Assembly (NCBI RefSeq): GCF_000165425.1
Contig: NW_001798998.1
Span: 44,752-108,751, forward strand
Length of the DNA: 64,000 nt
DNA from: Paramecium tetraurelia
Lineage: Eukaryota; Ciliophora; Oligohymenophorea; Peniculida; Parameciidae
Direction: 5' to 3'
Position 1 is the first letter of the stretch. Every line of letters begins with the position of its first letter. A model generated the notes under the pieces. That model was not told the origin of the DNA. It ran no database searches and was given only the letters and a program-made list of their open reading frames with translations. Below, piece by piece: positions 22,690 through 34,300 of the stretch. The position numbers were made by a program, and so were the translations under genes.

Positions 22690-23626
22690 TCATTTATTAT
22701 CAACATTATCTGTTGAATCCTAATCATGATTGATCATACTATGATATTTATTGAATTCTGATCTAATGAACTCTACTTTTTGATTTAATTCACCATAATT
22801 TTCAGTTTCATCTTTTTTCATCTCAGCCTGAAAATTCTAAGCCTTATTACACAAAGCCAAGATATCCTACAGATACTATTATTAACTCTTTTTCTTCTAA
22901 ATCCCAGATTTTTGCTAAGCCTGTGGAGAACATTAAACTAATGGAAATAAAATAAAACTCTAATTCTATCTTTGTGGAGAGTTGATTTTACTAGTCTTAT
23001 CTTAAGAATACGAATTTTTCTGAAGATTGCTCCTTTGATGATTGAGTTATTCATCCTAAGGGATACCAATTTTTTTATAATACTTTTTGAATCTCATATA
23101 GAAAGGATCCATTTTAATTCCAATTGTTTTTGGTGTAGTTCCTATAGGGGATTATTATTGAGATTTAATATCTTCAATTCTTAGGTCTATTGACTATCTT
23201 CGAGTCAAAAACTTAGTATTATTTTTTTTTAGTTTTTGAGGATTTGGAAAGAGTTCACTTGAGGATTGTCTTAGAATATGAGAATTATTTGGTTTTCCCA
23301 AACTAATTCTGGATTTTTCTAAGATGTTCCTACAATTTTTTGATAAAATGCTCCATTTTTCTTCTCTTATTTCATCCAATTATACTGGAGGCTCTAAATC
23401 TATCTTCTCGAAAGTATTTAAGTAGGTTGGTTATGGTTTAGTTTGTGGTTGATGATATTCAACTTTGTGAAGAGGAGCCTATAATTTCTCATCATTCTTG
23501 GTCTTCATCATATACTTAACAACTCCTGGAGCTAAATCATCCTTGATTGTCCTTATTTTGATGTCTAATTTTTCCCTTCTTAACTAATGAATTTATCATA
23601 GATACTTATTCTGGACTTTTATGCAT
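22690..23626 (-). CDS. uncharacterised Lys/Gln-rich protein with C-terminal coiled coil
   Basis: About 305 residues. A 22-nt intron (GTATCTATG...CATTAG) near 23600 joins MHKSPEQ to LRREKLDIKIRTIKDDL. The centre is basic and Ser-rich; the last 80 residues (SQQQYLQDILALCNKAQNFQ, ELNQKVEFIRSEFNKYH) form a likely coiled coil. Not recognised. The stop is 32 bp from that of the convergent eIF6 gene. Confidence 0.65.
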
Positions 23627-24331
23627 CTAGGATTTATCAAAGTTTAATTACATTATTTTAATAATATGTGTTAAATAATTAATGTTTTTTTTTCATTTGG
23701 TCTCAGGGCAATCCAAGGTTCTTAAAGTATAAAACATGGTTTATTAATATGCTCTTGTACATTGATATCTCAAAGCAAATGGATTAATTAATATATCAAC
23801 CACTTTAAAATTTGGCCCTTTTCTGGAATATTTTTTGGTGTTTTTTTGATGAGATTTTGCTTACTTTTTGTATTTGGTTAGAGATGGTCTAGAAATTTAA
23901 ATTGAGAATGGATTTGCTTGGATACTTGAATAGGGAAGGCCAAAATAATTATTATTATAATAAAAATTCCTATTAATTTCCGATGGAAATGCAGAATCTA
24001 TATTAATCAGTAATAAAGAAAAAAATATTAATTTTATATTAATTTGAGATATATTTAAACAAAAATTATAATTCGATGCATTTTAAAAAACATAGACATC
24101 GATAAAGATGGAATAATGAAAAAATTAATTTGGATTAAGATTTGCTATGATGCTATGAGGTAGATCATTTTGTGGTATCCTGATTTGGAGTGCACATTGA
24201 CATTTTGGGAATAGTGTAGACAATGTGCAATATTCCATTTACAATAAATTAAATTAAGATTTTAGCAGATTATAATAAATAAATTCATACGTAGTTAGTA
24301 TAGGGAATTTAAAATAATAATATACAGGTAA
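23627..24331. other. AT-rich intergenic region, about 700 bp
   Basis: Between two divergent genes. No gene found in either strand under the ciliate code. Several T-rich and A-rich runs; nothing structured recognised. Confidence 0.5.
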
Positions 24332-25300
24332 ATGAACATTTCTGAGGCTAGAACAGCTGGTTAATCACCACCTCAAAAATTCTCGAAGTTAAACCAATCT
24401 TAATAATTAATTCCTGAAGAATGTCTTCCTCCCACTCTTCAAAGTCTCTATCTTTCTCCTAGAAGGGATGCTTATAAAAAAGGAATCAAGAAAACTTATA
24501 AAATGAAAGTATCCCTTATTACTAACTCACAATTTAGGATAATGAGAGGAAGAAGATGGTATGGTGTAATATATATGTGAATGAAATGGATCCAATCTAA
24601 TTGGCTAGGTCAAAAAAAGGAAGTATGAAAATTAAAATACTTGTTTAGAGTAGTGTCGTATTTGCTCGATGGAGGAGGAAACATCAAGATTCGTATATCC
24701 ATGTATGTGTAGTGGAACAGCAAAATATGTGCACGAGGAGTGCCTTAAAAATTGGATTCTCTTAAAGAATGGAGTTGAAAAGGTTTATAAAAATGATGTA
24801 AGCAAATTATTATTATAATGTATCAGATTAAATGTGAAGTTTGCTAACATAAGATATCTATGAAGGTTCAATTTCAAGAAGAAGTACACTCATCAATATT
24901 TTAAGAAGTGCCTAAACATTAAAAAGCCTGTTGGCTGATATTAATCTTTATAATTTTATTATAGATAGCTGGAGCTGTTATATTGGGAGTCTTGGTTGGC
25001 TTTTCCAATGTCGGCTTAGCGGCAGCTATTACTTTATTGGGAGTTATTTCAATCGTGTTGATAATTTATCTTGTTGCAAAGGTTATGCACAGCTTAACAG
25101 TTGAAACCATTGTCTAATGGGTGTTTCAAAATTACCAAAAAGAATATAGTCCCGATAAGATTGGAACTATTATTAACATCCCCCAATAATCGGTAATAAA
25201 CACAAGTCCAAGGAGTCCCAGACAAAGAAGACAATCCTGTGTACCCCAATTCTCTGGGCTTTAAATAATATAATTTGAATAATATCCCTCAGATGTTTGA
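24332..25300 (+). CDS. RING-CH (MARCH-type) membrane E3 ubiquitin ligase
   Basis: A RING-CH finger near the centre: CRICSMEEET, YPCMCSGTAKYVHEECLKNW, and after a 30-nt intron IKCEVCQHKI, giving the C4HC3 order of MARCH proteins. A hydrophobic hairpin follows (IAGAVILGVLVGFSNVGLAA then AITLLGVISIVLIIYLVAKV), as in membrane-bound MARCH ligases, then a Ser/Arg/Gln-rich cytosolic tail. Introns: one near 24552 whose exact ends are uncertain, 30 nt near 24799 (GTAAGCAAAT...TATCAG) and about 35 nt near 24930 (GTTGGCTG...TTATAG). These enzymes ubiquitinate membrane proteins to steer endosomal traffic. The N-terminal 80 residues are Ser/Pro-rich. Confidence 0.82.
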
Positions 25301-25534
25301 ACATCTAACATACGACTATTTAAACTATATAAATATGTACTCATCATTTTATAATAATATCCAAGATATTCTATATTGTCTAACTTCATTTTTGCATTAA
25401 AAATTTTGTCGGAATTATAATATATTTTTGAATAATTATTATTATACACAATTGTTAATCATTTAATAAGTCTTCATCTACTATCATTTAATAATTATAT
25501 TTTAATTATCAGGAGTACTTCTAATCCCTATCAT

Positions 25535-25849
25535 TCATACTCTTCTTATGACTCTTATGATTCTTCTATTCACATGATTTAAAATCTAATCCGATTCATT
25601 TTATGCTTTGAAAAATTGCTAAATCTCTTTGCAATTCTCAAAATTTCTATAATGATTTGCCAACATCATCTTTTGCTTAGAAATAATGATTTTTGGAGTA
25701 ATTATTTGAATATTTCAAGTTGGTTGATTCTATTAAATTTTTGGGTCATCTAATTCATAAAATTCACATAACTCAGAAGATGAAAATTTTGAGAATGATC
25801 ATTGTAAAGTGAACAACAATATGAGAAATATTTTATTCTGGTCAAACAT
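25535..25849 (-). CDS. possible small protein, low confidence
   Basis: Protein-like stretches occur on the minus strand: SSSELCEFYELDDPKIQQNQ and MMLANHYRNFENCKEIQQFF followed by KAQNESDQILNHVN. Two TGA codons lie between them in the same frame, and I could not place convincing introns. It may be a short gene or a decaying one. Not recognised. Confidence 0.3.
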
Positions 25850-27663
25850 AAATGAATAAAGAATGATAAATTAATAAAATTAAAGCGTGGATTTTAATTG
25901 ATCTTTAATTAATTTCAATGCATATTATATATCAACTGATATACTCATCAAGTACAACCAATTTATGATATTCAAAATTAATACTAAGGATATACACCCT
26001 CGATTCTTAAACTTACTTATTTCATTTTTATATTAAAGAAATCAGAATTATCAAAAAATTAATTTGAATAATTAAAGAAAATAAATGATTAAACATTATA
26101 AATATTTAAACACAACTAAAGAGATTAATGTCTATTATGACCTCGAAACTTATTTCCTAAAACACATTTCTTCAATGATTAGTTGAATCTATTATTGTAA
26201 TTAAGAAACTATTATTTAGTATTTCGGCGACTATTTTAATTTGCAAGCGTGATATCTATTAAAGATAGTAAACACTTTAATACTAAAAAAAATAAACTTA
26301 GATCATAAAGAAAATAAATCAGACTACTGAATAGAGAGATATCATTTTATAAGTAGCTTAGATACAGATTAGGTTAATTAGCACCCGCATTTAGACACGG
26401 TTACTTAAAATTATTAAGACTTGAAATTGAAAAGTATTATATTTTGCATTTAATAATAGTATATTAGTATATGACTTTAATTATTAGGAGTAATTGACAT
26501 AAAAAATCATTTAGAAATTGAACCAAAATATATAAAACTATACACAAGACTATGTTTACTGTTAATCAAAGAACCTCAACTAACTATAGTCAAAAAGAAA
26601 TAAAATCTCACTTTGTTAAAATTCAACTTCTAAAGTAAATCCAATTAGTATTTTATGAAAGGAATAAAAGAAAGAAGAACTTCTCTTATTAAACCAAAAG
26701 ATAGAGAAAAATACCAAAAAAAAAAAAAATTTTTTCGATAGAGAAAAATACCAATTCATAAGAAAGTTTAAATCTATGGGAAGTACATATATCGGAGGCT
26801 TATTTTATCCAAATTGCTCCCAATTCAAGTCATAGTATTAACAATTCAAGAGTTTATTTCTAATTTTGTGAATCTGATATTTTAGCAAAAAGGTTTCAAT
26901 ACTTCAACTAAATCAATACTGAATTATTCTCAATCAATCGAATATATTATATGCTTTTAGTTTAATTGAGATCTTATTTAGTAATGCATTGAATAAATTG
27001 AATATTACGAAAATAATATTTTAGGAAATTAAACTATATTAAAGAGTAATATTCTTTATGCTTTTCTTCCGAAATGAAATTTAAAAAGGAGTAAGGCTAT
27101 CTTATACATTGATATATAATTTTTTTCCGAATTTTAAATAATATTACGACTAAATAGTGCATAATTTAATATAAAAGTGCATCTGTTATTATTCCATTGC
27201 TATTCTATTATTTAGGGGTTGAAAATTGAAATATTTTTAGGTCTAATTTTAACTATATAGCAACGTCAGACAAATACATCATGCAATTCTTTAAAATACT
27301 GTCTTATTTTTGTTTCAACATGTTACAAAATCTTTTGATATTTATTTTACACTTTTATTTACCTTTTGATAACAACTTTATATTTCAGTATATTAAACAT
27401 ATATAAATAAAATTCTGATCCTTCTATAATTATCCTTTAAATATTCTAGCAAAAGAAGAGATACTTAATCACCAAACTGTTAGGCCAATATTAAAATAAT
27501 TTTCATTTCTCACCTCCATATATTCAGGGTAAAAATTATTAGGCGTGGTTAAACAAACTTATATTACAATAAGTAGGGAGAATTTTAGGAATGACTTACG
27601 ATGCCTTCTCCATGTACTATTACATAGTTATAAAAAATAATGTAATCATTGCTATTAAATGAA
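25850..27663. other. AT-rich, gene-poor region, about 1.8 kb
   Basis: The longest stretch in the window without a secure gene, in a genome where spacers are usually under 200 bp. A frame from about 26552 to 26968 is open under the ciliate code, but so is a second frame across the same DNA, and neither has recognisable features. It also holds a direct repeat (see 26700-26758). It could be regulatory DNA, a decayed gene or retained germline-type sequence. Confidence 0.4.
26700..26758. repeat. direct repeat flanking an A13-T6 run
   Basis: The 17-base unit GATAGAGAAAAATACCA occurs twice, at about 26700-26716 and 26740-26756. Between the copies is a homopolymer run of about 13 A followed by T6 and CG. 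This is read directly from the sequence; its origin (slippage, assembly or a small insertion footprint) is unknown. Confidence 0.8.
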
Positions 27664-28683
27664 TCAATGTTTTCCATCTTTTGCTACTAATTTTTTGAAT
27701 TCGTCATAAAGAACTAACACTAAAGATGGACTAATATATTTCCAATTATATGATAGATGTCTATAGAATACTGTTGGGCCTCTATTCGATAAGATTTTTG
27801 CAAAACAGTCTATGGCTCCCTAAATTTCTAAATATGGAGATTACTGAGTATTCAACGTTAGTTTTTTGTCCAGCTTGAATCATCAACATCCTTCTTACGG
27901 TATCAAGTGGAGATGCAAGTATTTCAGATGTTGATACTACAAATTTAGCAAAGATTAATCTGGCAAACATGGATGAATTTCTTTAAGTAGTATCATCTCC
28001 CCAAATGGCTATTTTACCAGCATCGTAACCGCTAAAAGGATAATAAATTTAGATTACCCAAAGTATAAAGCTCTATAAACAAAAACAGACAATAGAGAGA
28101 TGCCAAATCCTTAATAGATTACAGTGAAGCCTTCGGTTTTGATAATTTAACCCAAGCAGTCCATCAATCCTTTGAATTGTCTTTCGTTTGCTCCCTTTCT
28201 GATATCTGCTGCTAATCTTGTTCTGCTGAAATCAAGAGGATACAAAATTAATAATCCAATACATCCTGCAAAACCACCACTTAACAATGAACCAGCAAAG
28301 AATCTATTTACTTTTATTGAATACCTGCCTGGTCTTTTTTGGGGATCAACACCAGCTAAGAATTATCTTTTAAGAGCATCATTCATAGAAAAATTAATGG
28401 CCTATGTTGGGAAGTTTCTGATGAGATTAGCCAAATTTCCTCTCCAAAATGAAAGAACACCCTCATATACAAACACTCGCTTGAACCAATCCAAAATTCC
28501 TAATCATAGTCTAAATATCTAATTGCTTGTATAAGGTGTTGTAATTCTAGTAGGATCAGTGGATAGCAACAATTTCACTCTTTCGATTGGGGCTGCAATT
28601 GTTTTTGCTATAGCTCCAGAAACACCACCTCCTAAAAAGTCATATAAGAAATTCGATGATCCACTTGTTGATGAGTGTGCCAT
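27664..28683 (-). CDS. mitochondrial carrier, ADP/ATP carrier-like
   Basis: Solute-carrier (SLC25) protein of about 310 residues. Three repeats are visible: [21 protein letters not shown], then a middle repeat with GGFAG and [18 protein letters not shown], then [13 protein letters not shown]. The N-terminal half follows ADP/ATP carriers closely ([36 protein letters not shown]). The carrier-specific RRRMMM motif is changed: the sequence reads [12 protein letters not shown]. Introns are inferred near 27845 (25 nt, GTAATCTCC...TTTAG), near 28045 and near 28290. It exchanges nucleotides across the inner mitochondrial membrane if it is a true AAC; the motif change leaves substrate open. Confidence 0.85.
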
Positions 28684-28747
28684 TTATAATTAATTTATTG
28701 TATGCAATAAATCTATTTAATAAAATTATTTTTGAAATGTTTTGAGT

Positions 28748-28969
28748 ATGGCAGAAAGCAAAATAACAAATTATAAAAGAGACCACATAAAAGCTAATTT
28801 ACTAATACAAATTTAGGCCATATATAATAAAGAAGCGTAGCATTTTACTCACTTGTCTATCGCAATCGATTTATTAGTTAAGATTATTGGATACTTCTTA
28901 AATGATTCAGATATCAACTCATTAAAGAAATTATTTTTAAACCTGAAATTGTATTCCATGATTAAATGA
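28748..28969 (+). CDS. small helical protein
   Basis: A 73-residue intronless frame beginning MAESKITNYKRDHIKANLLI and ending LKLYSMIK before TGA. Hydrophobic-heptad helices (IAIDLLVKIIGYFL) suggest a small helical or membrane-associated protein. Not recognised. It is divergent from the carrier gene with a 64-bp gap. The following 190 bp are AT-rich with no gene. Confidence 0.45.
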
Positions 28970-29160
28970 TTTCTTGGTTAAGGTAGCTACTTAATTAATG
29001 ATAAAATATTCTGATAAAGAGAATACCATTAAAGTCTACTATTGCATCCTGGGTTACTCAATTTGATTATATGTATTAGTAGAGTATATGTTATTTTATA
29101 AATATTTAGATTACATTTCAAATTGAATTATAGTTATCAAAGATAAATCATATTAATATT

Positions 29161-30263
29161 TCATTATGGTTTTTTAATGTTCTTGCTCTTCGGACCCAAG
29201 GGAGTGAAATGGTTGGTAGAACCTCTCCTATCAAGGAAGTTCTTGATCATTTCTGAACTAACTCTAGAGGAAATTGAGCTGCCCACTCTATAAGGCGTTA
29301 TGGAACTCAATCTTCTTTTTAGCAATCTAAAAAATGAAGTAAAAATTGTACTCTTATTATTGCTTCTATTCATTCCTCTTCTTGACATTTAATTATTATG
29401 TTAGATTCTACCCTACCTTATCTCTTTAAGAACTTGGAGGAATCATGTATGATCTATCCAGTTATACAGGAGTTTCACCTAATTCTCCCCAAGTCATCAA
29501 GGGAGTTTTCATGTTTTGAGGAGCAGGCGAGAAGAGACCAAGCATGTCATCATCTTCAAATCTTTGGGCTCCAACCAAATTTGGAGTGCTTCCATAGAAT
29601 ACATTAACACCCTATGCATTTAAGCATTCTTGAAGTTTTCTCTTTTGAAGCTTTTAGTCTATTTGATCGATTGCAAAGTCTAAGGGTATATGATGATCAG
29701 AAAATCTCGTATTTTGAATTTCGACTTTTTGCAAATTCAAAGAGTTGTCAGTTTCTTTGAGTTCTTAGATTGCTGGTTGTAGTCTAAATAGCATGTATTC
29801 TTACCTTTCATTTCTGGGGTCCATTCTAAAATACAAAGGATTCAAAGCCTTGTATTCATTTAATTGGAGGTTGTTTTCTCTGTTGCCTTCAATCATGTGC
29901 TATAATTTATCAGATTGAAGTGCTGCTTATTTAAGTCTGTGTTATTCTTCCACTTAAAACATCCATGCATGTTTTTAGTACCATTAATCATCACCCTTCT
30001 TGATAATTTGATTTAAGGTGACATTTTCATCAGAAGTGTAGGTACTGAGAAATTTGCTCAATGACATATTTTCATCTGGGTTTCTAATTTCTGATTATTT
30101 AAAAATACTACCCATCCTCGTTTCTCATTTTGTCTAGTTTATACAATTCAGGATAGTAGTCTCTCTTGATTATGATTTCCAATCTTCTCAAGTATTCCTC
30201 CTCAGGTAACACATTCCCCTCTACTCTCTGTATGGGTTTAGGCACAGGAAACTCATCACTCAT
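29161..30263 (-). CDS. ESS2: ESS2/DGCR14 splicing-factor homologue
   Basis: Nuclear ESS2 family (DGCR14/Bis1), associated with the spliceosomal C complex. The N-terminus has the family opening VLPEEEYLRRLEIIIKRDYY. The middle reads SLSKFLSTYTSDENVTLNQI, then WYQKHAWMFQVEEQHRLKQ and LNEYKALNPLYF. The C-terminal exon is basic (FFRLLKRRLSSITPYRV), fitting the family's LTPKG-type tail. Introns: 28 nt (GTAGTATTT...AAATTAG) near 30100, one near 29795 and 31 nt (GTAGAATC...TCAAG) near 29400. The last exon alone also reads as a free 75-residue frame, but splicing into ESS2 explains it better. Its start is 34 bp from the kinesin stop. Confidence 0.8.
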
Positions 30264-30297
30264 TTTTAATTTATATATATAGTATAATAATCATCGT

Positions 30298-32486
30298 TCA
30301 CCTAAAGTAACTACGAAAATTTAATTCATCAGACACTTCCATGCTCAAATTTCTTTTTAAGAATGGCTCGTAATTCTCTTTCCCAATCCTACTCTAACTA
30401 CTCTTCTCATGAGAACAAATGTGTTTCAAAGGTTCCTTAATTTATTAACTACTTGCCTACAATTCTATATAAGATGGACTGCTCATGTTTAGTTGAGATT
30501 AAAAGTAACTCTAAAATGACTCAATTTCGCTTTTATTCTACTCTTCAGTTGTCTTGTTATCAGCAACATCCCAAAATAAAACGTTAACCGCAGATGTATC
30601 AAATAGATACTTAGGATACTTAATTGGTTACGAGGTTACTAATTTTAGTGTTTCAGAGTTCTCCCCCTTCGATTTGGTTTCCTTTCTTAACTTCACTTTA
30701 TAAATGTTCTGCATCAAAATCTGTAAATTTTCAGTCATTTGATCTAAAGTATCATTGTTCAACAACATCATTTCATCCATTTCTATCATATTGTGATAGC
30801 AAAGAGCTATTTTCTACAATTTGTTTTTTTCATCTTATAAATCCTTGCTTAATTACTTATATTTCCTCGTCTTTGCTTTTTAATTAGCATATCTCTTTTT
30901 TGTTTAAACTACTGTCTCTTATTGTTTCTACTTTAAATCCATAACCTAATTTTCCAAACTTTGTTTTTCTGATTTTAAAATAAATAACTCTTCTTATAAT
31001 CTCTAATATTTTTTAATAGTTCCAAAAGAATCTATTACATCTTGTTTGACTTCCATTTCCTTGGTTCCTTTTTCAGGCACCCATAAAACCCCAACTCCAT
31101 GATAATGCAAATGAGTCCATTGATAATTGAGTTCCTTATTAATCATAGCTTGAATATGATCAGAGGCTGTAAACTATTATCTAAATATCTTCCTTTATTC
31201 TTCTAGCTTCTCAATAATCTTCAACATCATCTCTTGTTATTACTTATCATCAACTCTAGCTCTTTGTAGTTCATTAATTTTGATTTCATAATCCTTAATT
31301 ACTCTATTGAGACTCTCGTCATTATCGAATCCAACAATGTTCTTAGACACATTATTTTCAATCTTCTTAGCATTTGTACCAAATCTCAAAGTGGATAATG
31401 TCTATTCAAATTAACTATAACATGGATTAACACAAAGAATGATAGCAGTTCTGGAATTACCCCCCAAAGAAGATCGCAATATTTTGGTTAGGGGTGAATT
31501 TCTATAGGGAATATGTTGATCGCTAAAACGATATCAATTGGATGATTACTTTTTATCCTGGGCTCTCAATGAAATGACTTAAGTTAAAAAGAATAGACTC
31601 TTATTAATATGTTTTGATTCATTCTATCTATCCTTGTATTGGGTTCCTCCATTCCCACCAGCTGATGTGCCTCTCTTCTTAAGCATTGAATCATGGATAT
31701 TGATCTTTTCAGATCCTGCCAAATCCACAAAATTCAGAATTGACTCTGTAATTACTGAATTAGGTCCAATGTAATTGGGAACACATCTGACATACAATCT
31801 AAAAATCGTGTGAGATCGACTACTGCAATGGTTCATCACTGTTGAAGCATAATGCCTGTTGCTTTCTCCAAATTAGAGGATGTCCATGATTTCATTAATG
31901 TTGGTCACTACTTCCTCGATTGCTCCTTTGATTACAAACTCTTTATTGTAATCCTCATTGATCAGTAAAGTTTCACTCAATCTCTCTTGAGTAGCCAATA
32001 AGTCATAGACTTAATCAGTATAGATTTCAACATAACTACACCTTAAGAAATATTATCTATCAGATTGCTTTGCTATTTCTCCAAACAAATCCTTCAATCC
32101 TTGTTTTAGAATGCCTTCCTCCTAATCGTAACCCATCATAGTGTATGTTTTACCACTCCCAGTCTAACCGTACATGAATACGGTGCCATTAATGCCTTAC
32201 AAAGATGATAGAGTAATCCTCTAAATTTATTATTAATAAATAAATTTGGTGGTGTGTTTGGAATCAAAACATTAGTCTATTCATTATTGATTAAAAAGGC
32301 TTTACTAAATGTAAATTCCACTCTCTATCCAGGGACGAACTTCCTCATTCTTACTAAATCATTGAATCTATCATTTGAAATTGTAATCGTGTCTTGGTTC
32401 TGAACTGACCAGATTTCCAAATCATTATTGTCTCTTTCAGCGCCATTGGAAGGCCTGATTCTGACCACAACTTGGATGTTCTCCAT
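30298..32486 (-). CDS. N-terminal-motor kinesin
   Basis: The motor domain is at the N-terminus ([19 protein letters not shown], about residues 1-370). Nucleotide-binding motifs are intact: P-loop [14 protein letters not shown], switch [12 protein letters not shown] and switch [32 protein letters not shown] and [19 protein letters not shown] follow. After the motor comes a coiled coil with Gln/Lys/Glu-rich heptads and a basic tail ending [11 protein letters not shown]. The architecture suits a plus-end motor; the neck is somewhat like kinesin-7 but the subfamily is not secure. Total about 710 residues. A short intron lies near 32222. Confidence 0.9.
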
Positions 32487-32571
32487 TTATTTTAAATTAA
32501 ATTATTAACAGATAATTTACGCTGAAATGAATTATTATATATTGATATTAATATTTCTGATAATTCATTAA

Positions 32572-33743
32572 TCAAAAGACCTCTTCTCTGATTTAAAGGA
32601 ATTCGGAGGCAGCACTCACCTTCTAAGTAAGGACTTCTTATAATCTTTCGACGACTTCCAATTATTATTCTCTTTCAAAAGTTTAAGCTTCGTATTAAGC
32701 TTCTTATTCGGCAGCCCATCTCTCTTAAATGGCCAATGAATCTTCAGCATCTTCAAGGAATAACTAAGAGGGGATTAATCGTAAAGGTTACAGTTTAGTC
32801 TTCCAAATCTTCAACAGCCTCTTGGATGGTGACTTTGAATTGAACAATTGAGTTCTCTAAGAAAGCCTTTCTCTCAACTAATCTCTTGTGTTCCTCTGTC
32901 AAGTGACCACTTTAGACTTCCCAGTTGGCAGCTTATTTCTCTTCTGTTGCAAGGAGGGAAGCTCTGCTGGCAACCAATTGTTATCTGATTTGAGCCAAGA
33001 GTTCCAAGATCTTGATGATGCTCTTGTTGTCGACCTTTGAGGCCAATTGTGTCAAGGCGTTGATGAGTGGCTATTGATATAGTTTATTTAATACCTTGAA
33101 GAGAGCATGTTTGCTTTCCATCAATTTGGCTTAGACTTTCTCGAATCTGCTCTTGAGTTGAGCAAATGCAACACCTGCTTACAAATGTTAAACAATCTTT
33201 GAGGCTTCGTCAATGGCATCGATTTAATCAACATGTTCAGCATCCTTTCTAACCCATGTTTCGTGTTGTGAATTTCTAGTAGCTTATTCATCAGCAAAGC
33301 TCTTTTCGTTATTGGCAATATCGGATGTGACAACTCTGACTTCTACTTCAGCTTCACCCAAAGCCTCAGTGGTGGAGTCTCTCAAATTAGAAAGAGCAAC
33401 AATCTAAGTTTAATGATAAGCGATCTCTTATTCTAAGTCAGCGATGATCTATTCAAATTTATACGAGTTTCAATACCTTTTCAAAGGCAACTGTGTCACT
33501 TTCGTGAACCTTGTCGGCTTTCTTTTAATCTCCATTGAGTTATGAAGCAATGTTGTTCAAGAGGATTTAGATTTCTCCCACTGGGCCTCCTGTTGCCAAT
33601 TGAAGTTGAAGGACTGACAATATTGAGTTTCCAAATGAATCCTTATTGATTTAAGCCAAAACTTCTTTTGGACTCTCACTTCTTGTTACTCTTGCAGTAG
33701 CGACTGCCAAGATAAGTGCCAATACAGGAATTATTCTTGCCAT
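32572..33743 (-). CDS. trichocyst matrix protein
   Basis: Signal peptide MARIIPVLALILAVATA, then the pro-region style SPKEVLAQINKDSFGNSILS and LLNNIASQLNGDQKKADKVH, then a long coiled-coil body. This matches the Paramecium trichocyst matrix protein (TMP) family: small acidic coiled-coil proteins made as precursors, cut and crystallised in trichocysts that expand on discharge. About 380 residues with a few short introns (one near 33455, one near 33080). A second family member lies at 49888-50952. The exact TMP subfamily is not assigned. Confidence 0.85.
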
Positions 33744-34300
33744 GTTAAAATTAATAATGAAATATAATCAAATCAGACACAGAAGAGACATTAAAAAAAA
33801 AACCCGTTTTTCAATTATTTGTTAAAATATAAAAATAAACATTTTTTATTATTATGTTTTTGTTAGATTTAATCATCCTACTTATTAACATTTTAATAGC
33901 ATAAACATATTCTCACTCGAATAAGTCTTCTCACCAACATATAGAAAATTTACTAATACAAAATTATTACTTATTAATAATTATAAATTTTCAACTATAA
34001 ACAATTTTAGATAAATTATATGAATTTTTAGTAAATCTTACATAGTAATATAAAGCATTGGAATTCAGTCTTCTTTTTTCTAATTTTTAGGGAAATCTCG
34101 TTCAGATGATTGATAAAGTCCAGATAGTTATTGGAAGTACCTATTGTGTAGAGTGTATGATTAAATGGTATTCGACTAATATGATATTGGGTTGATGGTT
34201 TTTTAATAGATTTTGGTCATGAAAATTGGAGTTAATGATTAACAATAGATTATGGGTTTTTAAAAAATAATTTATTTATCTTTTATTACTAATCTATATA
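33744..34300. other. intergenic, about 555 bp
   Basis: Between divergent starts of the trichocyst matrix protein and a coiled-coil gene. AT-rich; A9CCCG and T5 runs near 33795-33810. No gene seen. TMP genes are strongly induced on trichocyst replacement, so a promoter is likely here, but no element is identified. Confidence 0.5.

Noticed and set aside
29161-29388. A stand-alone 75-residue basic protein.
   Set aside because: A 31-nt intron joins it in frame to ESS2, and it fits the family's C-terminal tail.
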